Below are positions 43,701 to 55,700 of a stretch of DNA of 64,000 nt, one piece after another. Numbering within the stretch: position 1 is the stretch's first letter; each line of letters opens with the position of its first letter. The stretch comes from Formicarius rufipectus (taxonomy: Eukaryota > Chordata > Aves > Passeriformes > Formicariidae). Under the pieces are notes generated by a model. The model ran no database searches. It was not told where the DNA came from and saw only the letters and a list, made by a program, of their open reading frames with translations. The DNA is taken from contig VXAU01006143.1 in the NCBI GenBank assembly GCA_013399695.1, positions 91,326-155,325 on the forward strand, given 5' to 3'. A program made the translations under genes and the position numbers.

Positions 43701-46700
43701 AAACTCCAAAAATAAGTAAAGAATCTTCAGTCTTTAAGATATTTTCATGGAGAAAAGGGGATTATGGAAGAATTATGTATGGTAGCCCTGACCTTGAAGC
43801 ATGAAAATGTTTTTGGATCTTGTTTTGGTGTTAAATGTTCTTTAGATGTTCATGCTCTTTTCTGCATGTATCTTGTAGAATTTCAAATATCTCAATGGAA
43901 ACTGCAGTCAAGTTTGAAGAAATGTATCTAGGCAGAGCTAGAGCTCATCTTGTAGAGCAATGTATGTGTCCTGCTGGTTATACTGGATTGTCTTGTCAGG
44001 TACAGAATGCTTGAATCCTTTTTGTGTATTTAATAATGAGATAATAATAATTAAAAAAACTTAAATGGTTTTAAAAATAGTTTGTAACTGTAGATAGCTG
44101 TGATAATTTTTAAAAATTTTGTTTTGCTTCCTTTACAACTAGAGCTGTGCTTCAGGATACTACAGGGGAAAGCATACAGAACTCAGTGTTAAAGAGCCTC
44201 ACACTCTGATAGCACCTTGTGTGCCATGTCAGTGCAACAACCACAGTGAAACCTGTGATCCCAAAACTGGAAAGTGCTTGGTATGTACATTTTATGTATT
44301 TTCCTATTGATTTCACCTGAATTAATTATTTTGGTTTTACTTTCAAAATTATTTGTGTATCAGTTCAGTTTATCTGTTTTTCTATGAGATTTTTTGAGGC
44401 TTCTGGGCAAGGTCTGCTTAGTCACCCACACAAAAAAAAAAAAAAAAAAAAAAAGGTAAAGGAAGCAGTAAGCCATACCATAGCTCAAACTAAGTCAAGG
44501 GCAAATTCTTTGTCTCTCAGGAAGAGAATTCTCTGGGCAGCGGTGTGAGGCTTTTTTAACACACAGGGATTGAAGTGGATATAATTGTGGATAGTCCTTG
44601 GTTTACAGCATTCAGATGCATTTGATAAAACACTGAAACTTGTATTTTTCATCCATGTATTCTGTTTATTTTCCCATCAGGTTATTTTGTTGTTGTTATT
44701 TGTTTATTTACTTGAGGAAGGTTGTTTTGTTTTGTATGTGTTTGTTTGTTTGTGTTGAGAGGGGTCTCTTTTAGGATTCTCTGTTTTGCACTGTGATGTC
44801 CTGCCCTGAATTGTATTAATGGAAGCAGAAATATATAAATCTTAATGGAAATTTAGAACAGAAATTAGGTCACCGTGCCTGAGAGGGCACTCACATAAGA
44901 GAAAATATTCAGGCATTCTGTTTATTTTTGCATAAAATGTTCCTCCACTCAGAGAATGCTAGCCAATGGGTAGTGACATTTAGAGGTCGTTGTTGGAAAC
45001 TGTGTAGATGTGTTGATTGTGGGGAAGTTACTCCTGTTGCTTGTTGTTGTTTTAAACTGTCTGAATTCCATTTTGTGTATCAGAACTGCAGAGATAACAC
45101 AGTTGGTGATTACTGCAGTGCTTGTGCCCCAGGCTACTACGGGAAAGTGACTGGTTCTGTCAATGACTGCTCTCTTTGTGCCTGTCCCAGAGTCAACCCT
45201 GTTAGGTAACCAGAACTTGTAAAATCCAATGTACATTTTACCATTCATTATTTCTTGTGGTGTGTGTTCAATCTTCCACTCCTAGTACTCCTCCCACACC
45301 ATGACAATAGGAGTTAATTCTTACTTGTCCTTAATTTTTAGATATTTGAAAGATGCCTATTTAGTAAATGGAGCTTGCATTATGAGTTGTTAGCAGCAAG
45401 TGGTAACGCTATAAGGTTTTAAAATAACAAGATTAACAGATGAGTCAATTTTTTCCTGTAAACCAGCCACATAGACTGTTTTGTAGATAATTGAGTAAGT
45501 TGCTCTGATGTTGTTTAGTTTTAAATGTGAATCTCTTCATTCAAAGAACAATGCTTTTGTGTTTACAAAGATTCAGGCCATCTCCTGTCATTGCAGGAAC
45601 TTTTCATGAGATCAGTCCTATTGGAGGAACGAGTACTCTTTTGTCTGAAATTTATACATCTGTTTGTTTGGTAGAGGAACAGTTTGCATTTTGAGAACCG
45701 AAATGCTGCATAGGCTGTATTTTCTTCAGAAGCTTGAAAAGCATACTTGTTGTTTGCTTTTGTATGATTGAGTCAGAATGAGAGTCAAGGAACTCTGATG
45801 TCCTCATGTAAGCCTCAGTTAGATACATATTATATCCATATTGTGCAGCATCCATTTTTCTTTGTCTTATTTTTAAGAGAAAGGCCGTAAGGTGCTTCAG
45901 TGTGTTATTCAGTAATGGAGTGATATTGGGAAAGCAAACAATACAAATAATTTAAAGTACAAATTCAAGTGCACTGCATCAGATTGAGCAGAAGATGCTG
46001 TGGCTTACAGTATTTAAGCTGTGGCTGTAGGTATTATCTGTCTTTGTATGGTCTTCTATTTACGTGCAAGCAGATATTTGTTTATCTTTCCCTCCAGTTT
46101 TAGTCCCACTTGTGTCCTGAAAGGTGTTCAGGATTACCACTGTGATGCTTGTGTCCCAGGATATGAAGGACAATACTGTGAAAGGTGAGTTACACATGAT
46201 GTCCCCATTTATCCCCAGCTCCCAAGGACAGTTTGATTAATATGAGCCATATTTGTACTCAGAATGCATTACTCAGTGTTCAAAAATAGGTATATGAATG
46301 AGTGCTCATGGGCTTAGAGCGATTTGTTACTGTTGAGCTACTATTAAAAAACCCCAAAATGTTAGTGATTTTTAAAGATAAATGTAACTTCTGATGTCAT
46401 GATGAATGTCCCCTGATGTTCAGTGCCCCATTCCTCTCTGTGCAGGTGCTCTCTTGGCTATTACGGTGACCCTCAGCTCCCTGGTGGCAGCTGCCATCCA
46501 TGTCAGTGCAATCCAAGTGGCTCTGTTCATGACAACTGTGACCGTGCAACTGGCCAGTGCCTCTGTAAGCCGGGAGTGACAGGACAGCTCTGTGAGGAGT
46601 GTGAACCGAGGCATCTTCTTGTGGAAGACGAGTGTATTTGTAGGTGGTTTTTAAGTTGTTTACTTTCCCAGTGGGCTTTAGTATACTCCAGTGACATTTG

Positions 46701-49700
46701 TGTGCCTATCCCTTGAAAGTTTTTGTGGTGTCGTCATACCCTTTCTATTGTCATTCTTTTCTGTTGTCATTCCTTTCTATGAAGGAAAGAAATCCTAGCA
46801 ACTTAATATTTCTGTGAAACAGAGGGGTTTGGACAAGATATGCTCTGGAGGTCGTCCAACCTCAACCATTCTGTGAACACAGAGAAACTACAGTAGAGAT
46901 CATAACCTCAGACAAGCAGTTAATCCTTAAAATGGCTTATTTTAGTGTTACAGATAAGTTTATGGAAGATAATTTTAATGCTGGTTTTGCTGACTGTAGA
47001 ATACCTTTATTTTTTTGAAAATGTTGAATTGCTATGTCATTGACACTTTGAATGTGACATTGTTGTAATAATACTTTTGGATTATCCCAAGTTTATAGGC
47101 ATTCTTCATCAATAATTAGTCATATTCTACCAAAAATTAGTCTTGAATTTCCTAATAAGGAATCCTATCTAATAAGATGGGATAAATAGCAAAAAGACAC
47201 ATGTGGTACAGTTATCTGCTTTTACAATGAATTGGATTTAGAACTTAGATTTTTGCTTTGTATAAGTAGAAAAAAAACCTCAACAAATAAAACACAGTGA
47301 ATAAATGGAATTAGAGCACTATAGACTGGAATTTCCTGTCTTTCTAACCTGTTTGAGTGAGTGTCAGTGGCTTCAACCTGAATTTATAACAAAATAGCTA
47401 AATAAGCTGAATAAGGTTACAGTACAGCAAGCAGCTCGATAGTAGAATGACCAAAAAGGCTGTAATGTGTTCTAAACTAAGGAGAATATATTTGGAATAA
47501 GTTTACTCTGGGGCAGGAAGGGGAGGACAAGACTACAAATCTGTATACTCAGAATTACTATACTTTATCACCCTTAATTTGAAGGATGAAGACACATACT
47601 GTGTAAACAAATATTTCAGTATTTGATGGCTTTATTTTAAAATAATATTGCTTCCTTCTCTTAAAATTGTTTATTTAGCTTGTGATGACAACTGCACAGG
47701 AGTCTTATTAAACAGTTTGGATAATCTCAGCGAGGCCATACTTTCAGTGAACCTCACTGGTATTGCCCGTGTGCCCTATGGGATACTGTCAGAGTTGGAG
47801 AATGCAACAAAATATCTGAAGGTAAAATTAACATGTAAATAGTATAAATACCTTTAAAACAAATCCTGCAGCCATACATGTGTGCTGGTAATTTAACAGA
47901 AGCCCTCCTGAAGTTTGTCTTCAATACTTGTTATGTGTGATACCTAATTAACGTTTGCTACCTGTGTTAGTTTCTTCTCATATGTTGAACTAACATTTAA
48001 ATAAATGGGTTTAATATATTTTTCAATCAGTAATATGATTAGAGGATGTGCTTCATCTGGATTATGTGCATTCTGAAATCTGGCCCAGCAAGGGGATTAA
48101 TTTTCAGCAGTGGAATAGAAACATCAGGCTAGGTCTTCTCCCTTTTTGATCATTTTGCTAAAGGGCTGGCAAGGCACAAATCTAGAGGCTGTTCCTTAGA
48201 GTACCCTGAGTCCTCCCCTAGAGTAGTAGGCTGCTTCTCCATTACCCAGTGTGCTTGTGCTGCAGAAGTTTGCTTCCTTTTTAGTTGTGTGGCAGTCAAA
48301 ATACCTTACTCTATCCTCATCTCAGGACACTGAAGTCAGTTTCAGTGCTGGGCACTTCCAGGCTGCCTGAAGCAAATGTCCCTTCAGCTCCCCTCACCCT
48401 TAAGCAAAGCATGAGATACCACATTTTGTGATTCTAGAAGGTCATTTATTGTTGCTGAGGATAAAGTTCATGTGGTCTCTGCACAAAGCCAGAGATAAAC
48501 AGGATCCTCCCTACTTCATGACCACTAAAATAGGAACATTTATTGATAAAAGCCTTCTCAGCGATAGTCAAGCAGACAAGCTCTGAGTCAGAAACAAAGC
48601 TGTCTTTGTATTTCACAACATCACACCAAAATCAAAACAATGTGAGCCTTTTGGTGCTGCCAAATGAAGCAAATAAAGATTTTAAATTAAAAATTCTATT
48701 TACGATGTAAAGCAGAATGAATTCCCATTGGCGTACTTCAAAATGTTAATAATTACAATATTTGAAGTCAAACTTTATTAAATTACATGTTTATGCCTCA
48801 GCAGAGATACTCTTATCCTCTAGTTTCAGTTGCTAACCTTCTGGTTTTAAAGTTTGCTATGCTTCCCTTTTATATCCTAAGGCATAAATGTACTTAATTG
48901 TTGTAATACTTCAAGGATACCACTGACTAGCTTTCTGTAATTGCTTTGTTTATATAGGAGCATCATCTTCTTGAACTTGGAAACATTATTCATTATGTAG
49001 CTTTTATTTAGCACTTTAATTGCAAAACAAAGTCAAATCTTATGTAAAAATAAAGGCAGTTTCTTTTTCTCTAGTACATCTTTTTTCTAATATTAAAATC
49101 GAATTAAAGACAGCTGTCATTTTTTTGGAAGTGGGGTGCTAAAAGTGATGTGAAACCTCTAGTGACTATGATGTAATTTTGTTTATCTGTGGTCACAATG
49201 GTTTTTAAAAAAACTTAATCTTGGGGTGAGTTTGTAGTCTTGTAATGTCTCTCTGTTTGGAAGCAGGCATTCCCCTACTTCTGGCTAATTAAATACTATA
49301 TTGTCTTTTACCTTGTACCAAAGTAACTGTGGCTGGAAGCCAGAAAATCCCCAAGTCTGGTCCTGTGAATTACAGATCTTCCCTGAAAGGCTGTCCCTTG
49401 CACTGTGTTGTGTCTGCCTCATGCTGGTAGCTCGGGAATTTGAGTTTTTCCTTGCTTCTGCTGGAGGGCTTTAGTAGTTTTCTTTCCAGTTAAAGCTCTC
49501 CCATTCTCTCTCACTTTTTCTTCCTTCACGCTGCGAAAAAGACTTTGAAATATCCATTTGACTCAAGGCTGTTGAATATACTTGTCTTCNTTTTAAAGAA
49601 ACTTGCTGTGCTTAATTCCAGGAGGCTCAAGAGCTTCAACATTCTCTCACTTTTTCTTCCTTCACACTGCGAAAAAGACTTTGAAATTTCCATTTGACTC

Positions 49701-52700
49701 AAGGCTGTTGAATATACTTGTCTTCTTTAAAAAGTTGGACAAAATTATACTTATTGTGGTATTACAATGATTGACTTTGAAACATCTGTAATATAAAAAC
49801 CTTTCTAGACTTACTCTCTCTGTAGGAGATGACTTCAGTTTCTCTGCTTCTTTAGAGAAGTGGCATTCTGTTGCAGGCCTTGACTGTATCAGATATTATA
49901 GACCTGAGTACAATGGCCTATTTATTGCCATATAGAGCAGTTTTGAGGTGACTTTGAAGGCAAATACAGCCTATTATCCTCTCACTCAAAAAGGGATGCA
50001 CAGGGCTGCTGATCTCCAGGGTCATACTTGTGGGTACACCTCATATGCAGCTGTTCTGACAAGACCAGCTGCTCAAACAGTAGCAGTTATGGAACTGGGT
50101 AGAAACATTTGATGGGCGTTGGAACTTCTCAAGGTAGTTTGTTTGGGCAGCTCAGACTGTGGTGAAATTATGAATCAGGAAAGCAGAAATGCTTCCTTCC
50201 TTTCTGCTCAGTTGAAAACATGGCATGGCTGTAATCTTGTTTATTTAAGGAAATGGTACCCTGTGTTGCATGAACTGTGTGTGTGTAATTATTTTCTGTC
50301 ATCTTATGTGCTTTGCAAATCAGTCCTTTTAAATACTCAAATAACCTAAATAGTATGCATAGCTATTTTCGTCCCAATACTTCTCTGGACACACAACAGT
50401 CTTCAAATGACAGTGAGCTGTACCTTCTTGTTTCCCATAGAGGTCTGTATTTCCTAAAGAGAATCCGACTTACTCATTAGCTACAGCCAAGGAAAGTCTT
50501 GTGAGTTTATCAGGGGGAATTGATCAGCTGCATGAAGAGGTAGGTGCTGGTTTTTTTACTCATAGCCTTCCTGGAGAGATCATTTGAAGTTTCGTAGCAT
50601 AGCAGATTACTGTCAGAGAACTGTTTAGGAATTATTTTAAATCTGTAGAGTTCAATGAAAGAATTCAGACCGTTCTCTAGTCTTCATGAAGAGGGGGGTT
50701 AATTGCTCTGTGGAATTGTTCTGCAAACTACAGTGGTTTGTGGTATTGTGCAGGAGATTTACATGGATTCTGTCATCTGTTAAAGTTCTTAAGTTTTCTG
50801 TACTGTGATCATTTAAGGTCCTAAAACTGGATAAAGTGAGATGCTTTCTTCTCATTGGTTGTAACACTTGGAGCTTATTTCAAATTATGTCATATCTGAG
50901 TATCCACCAAAAAGTCCTAGATATCTGTAGTATTGTGTTTAAAATTATCTCAACAAAAATAAGTATGTTGAAAACTTGCAGGAAAAGTAGAAAACATTTG
51001 TGTTCTTAATTCAGTTTTAACAGAAGAATAATTATAGGTAGAAAATTGACAATAGTACTTCAGCCACTGGATCTCATTTGCTGACCATGGCTTTCTATAA
51101 TTTTCTGACTATGTATACAGAATGTAACTTGATGCTTCCACTAATAGTGTAGTTACTGTTAATAGTGATGTATCCAGAACAATGATTTTCTTAAGAAGCA
51201 GTAGTTATCGCAATATATATATATATATATATATGCTATTTGCTTATGTAAAGAAATAGATTTGGTACCTATTAGCTTATTGATTATGAAAATAATTGAT
51301 AACTCAGTTCTTCTGAGAACTCAGATTCTGGAACTTTAAATGCAATTACGGCATTGGCAAGCAGGGAAGCATCAGAGATTTATGATTCAGCTAGATGTAC
51401 CTTATTAAAAAGCATTGTTTTCTCTCACTAAGTATTCTCAATATTGGGGAAAAGACATTTAAAATCATAGACAAGTGTCATGGAGAACTCTCCAAGATTA
51501 TCTCTGATTTTATTCTAGACGACTAGATTTTTGAAAAAGGCTTGGCAACTTAACACAATGACTCAGAAGACCAGGAACAAAAGTCAAGAACTGACTGGCT
51601 TTATTGACACAGTACATACAACTATCAAAGGTATCCTGTTTTTAACACATTTCCACTCCTTTACAATGTTTAGAAGGGTATTTCCTTTGCAACTTTAAAA
51701 GAGCAATTTAGATGGAAAATACTGCAGTTTGCATAGGGGATTCATGTACATTCTTTGTTTTAATGGTATGGCTAAATTGTTTACTGTCCTTCTTAGTACT
51801 TGCTGAAGTTGCAATGTCACTAAATGAAACACTTGGCCTGGATCTCCCACTGTCAAATGCTACATCTCAGAGACTACAGGATGATATTTCTGTGCTTTTG
51901 GATGCACTGCGCAAGAAGGATTTTGTTCAATGGCACCATAATGCTACCAGAGTCCTAGAGTAAGTCTGTTCTACTGAAAACTTTTATTTCACGTTGGTTG
52001 ATACTGTGCAACACTGCTTTTTGATGAGATATCTTATTATTTTGCCATAATAAGTAACAGTGCGATGGATAGTTAGCCCAGATGGAGCTATGTGGTCTTT
52101 GGAGTTACATCATCTGATAATATTTGGTCATCCTGTGGGATACTAATAGAGGTAAATCTTGTTCATTTGGATGTGGTGCAAAATTCCCTTTCAATAAGTG
52201 AGAAGACTCACTGGTTTCAGTTTGTTTCAGATCTGGTCCTCATACACAGATCGTGTGTGTGACTTTGGCTGGGAGATGTCATAAAACTGTCTCAGTCAAT
52301 TGCAAGCCCAGGACATGCCAGGCCTGCTGAAGGACATGATGATTTATTATCACTGTAATGTGCATCACATGGATTTGCAGAATGTTTAAGCATTCTAAGA
52401 CATTGTTTAGGATTGTGTTCTGCTGTCTTGATTTGCCCTCAGTTAAAAGCTATTTTGAAATGGCTTTTTGTTAATTAGTAGTGCTTATTACCAGACTTGG
52501 CAAGATAAAAAATTTACTGATCCAACTGTCAGCAAGATTTTTGTCCAGCTTTAGAAATATTAAGTAATGCCCCTGCACACCAAAAACTGTAGGAGTGTTA
52601 ACATGCTTTAGGGGATAGAGATTTAGACCAAAGTGGAATATTTCTGAAAATATGACTTTTCTTTATTAGGTGCTTTGGATTAAGCAGGACAGACTGTGTT

Positions 52701-55700
52701 GGTAACATCTCATTTTGTTCATCAGACTCTTGTGTTGAATACAGAGTTGTATAGAAGTTAAATAGACATGAAAATGTCTAGAAATGTAGCATTTAGTCTT
52801 ACATTTATTAGGAACTTCAAATAGTGTTTTTTCTCCTTATAAAAATACCTAAAACCTTCATAGTTGCATTGGGACAGAATGTTACTAATACTTTCAACAT
52901 CCGTTTTTAAGTTTGAAAGGTGCTTGAAAATTAACTCTTTCAATTATAGGCTCTGTTGAAATTTCTAAAAGTTCTCTAATAAGGGTCCTTTGATCTTTTA
53001 ACTCTGTACTGAAACAGAAGGTATTATTGACTTGTAAAATACTGTAAATCTTGTAACTTTTTAAAAGCTATGGCTTCTGATTGTAAGAACTCTGAATTAT
53101 TAGTATTAGGAAATACATGCAAATGCACATCTGGTGTCAGTAAGAAAGATGAAATGTGTTTTGTCTAACTGTAATAAACTAAGTTTCTTTTGCTTTGGCT
53201 AAAGAACTATATGATTTTCAGTCAGATTAAAAGAACTTCTATGTAAAAGTATCATTACAGGAGTTGCAGTGTTCAGCATATGTACTGAAATGAAGAGAAA
53301 CAAAGGATTAGACTTTCAGGATCATTTTCAGTTCAGTTCCTTCAATACTGGAAAGTGTTCAAATAAAGATGCAAATATTCCCAAATAGAACAGTTGAAGA
53401 GATTGACAACTGACAAATCTGGGGACATTTAGTATTTGAAAATAATCTCTGTTACTGATTAATATATAAGTGCAGAGATTGTTAATTTCAGTGTTCATTT
53501 TAATGAGACTATTTGGGTTTATTTGGTATTTAAGCTTTTCTGGACTCTTGGGTATGTGTCTTTCAGTTCCGGTTATCTGTTTCTTTCCAGTGTCAATTCT
53601 TGTAATGGATGTTTTGATCCTACATTCAAAATAGAAAACACTGCAATTCAGATATAAAGCAGGTCCAGAGGGAAGTTTCACAGAGATTTTGATATAGGGA
53701 TGTCCCAAATTAAAACGAATTAAATGTGATTTATACTAACCTCTTTCCCCTCTAGTCATCACATACAAAGTTTATGAACTGTACTACTGACCTCTCCCCC
53801 AGGCAGTCATCTAAGTGTGTGGTAAAATGAATAACTAAGCTACCATGTGTATGTATGCTGTTACAGGAAAAATTGCAGACTCCTGTATGAAGATCCATTT
53901 TCTCCTCAAAAAATCCATGCCTAATTTTCTCATTTAATTTCTTATTCCTCTCTTTCTCAGAGCTGCGGAAAACTTCTTGATCCAGGTTCAGAAAGAGTAT
54001 CATAAACCCCAGCAGGAGCTTGCTGAACTAAAAATGGATGCAAGCCAGCTCTTAGCAAAGCACAGCAGCAGACTTCAAGATGCTCAGGACCTGATCAATG
54101 AGGCACTTGCTAACATCAATGAGACCAATCGCTTGCTTCCTCTTATCCTTAGCAACCTGGCAGAGTTAAATGTAAGACCGGACAGTCAGTGTTGTTGCAT
54201 AAGAAATATCAAATATGAGATTGTGCATAAAAGCTGGGTTTTTTTCCTTTGTTTTTGTTTGTTTGTTTGTTGGTTGTTTTTTTTAAGATATTTAAACATT
54301 TTAATATGTATGATACCTTAAAAACTCGAAGGAAACCAGGTCCCTGTTTGAAAACCAAAATATTTGATATGTGAACTAGTTTGCACTAGTCGACTTTACA
54401 GACTACTATGAACCATTTCATTTATGATCTAGGGCAAAAAATTAAATATTAAGGAAGGTGAAGAAGTCTTGACCATGCTCATTAAAGAAGGGAAAGACCT
54501 AGTGAGTGCTGCTGCTACTCTTGCCCAAGACATAAAGAACTCAACATCTGTAAGTCCTTAAGTTTTAATGTCCTCTTTGACACTCTCAGGTATATTTTAC
54601 TAGTGAAAAAAAAAAAAAATTTTTTTTTTTTTTTCAGAACCTGGAAGTCCACCAGGATGGGTTAGCCCTATGGAGCAGCAAGCTGCGACATCATGTGGAT
54701 GAGCTCGTGATGCAGATGTCTGTGAGAGGAGTGCTTGACCTAGTATACAGAGCTGAGGACCATGCCACCCAGTTCCAAAGGCTTGCAGATGCATTAGAGA
54801 GGTAATAATCTCAAGAACTATGAAATCATGACATTTACGTTAGTGTCAGATTTAATATAAATAGCTAGTAGCTTAATCCACTAAATAAATTCCTCTGCCC
54901 ATGGCAGGGAAGCTTAAAAGAAACTTTAAAAGTTTCTTCCAATCCAGTTGATTCTATGATCAATTTTTATTCACCATTTCAAGTGTTTTTGACTTTTAAT
55001 GTTGTGTACCTTTATTAAATTATATGGAGAAGGGTTGATTAGTCTGGCATTTTATGTGTCTGGCTTACACAGTAACTAGTGAATTATTAAATGCCCAATG
55101 AATATATCATGGTACAGCTTGAAAAACTTTTAGCCTGTATATGAAAAATTCTTGACAATTTATCTCTCAATCTCATCAAGAAGTTATTCTTACTATGCCT
55201 CTATTATTGTTGCTTTCAAAGCATTTTGCAGAAATAAGTGGGCTGCAATCTCAAGTCCAGTCAGATGCACTTGTAAAATTTGGAAGTTGCTAAGTCATTC
55301 CAGTTAATTCAATGAAAATGAATTTTCTATCCCAGGAGTTCTTCTACAATGCTTGCTGTTTTGTGTTTTACAGTCATCATATGTGTATTAAAAGTTAAAA
55401 ATATATCAAATTGGAAAATTGACATGTATTTTTTAAGTTTGAGACTATAAAATTTTGCTCTAAGTAACACTGAACAACTCAACTTCACCAAAGCCAGATA
55501 AATTCAATTTAACAAAATTTAATACAGCACAGCTTTCAGATGGTTATAATTTCCTCCTATATTCTGTATTTCCCTACTTAGTTTTTGAGCTCCAGATAGG
55601 GACTTGTTTCTATTCTGTTTAGGAGATGTGGTTTGTTCTGAGTGTCTTTATAAACTGAAAAATTGAACATGAACAAAACAACAGTAAAAAAACCCTACAA

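Larger units (their letters stand above)
43337..47678 (+). other. LAMA1 introns 27-32
   Basis: The introns are 43337-43878, 44000-44142, 44281-45083 (poly-A run), 45206-46097, 46185-46445 and 46640-47678 (CR1 tail remnant). Nothing else is recognised. Confidence 0.8.
50540..53960 (+). other. LAMA1 introns 34-36
   Basis: The introns are 50540-51518 ((AT)n microsatellite), 51631-51796 and 51960-53960. No other repeat or gene is recognised. Confidence 0.8.

Noticed and set aside
44432..44454. Poly-A run as the tail of a processed retrocopy or SINE
   Set aside because: No recognisable body lies upstream and no flanking direct repeats were seen.
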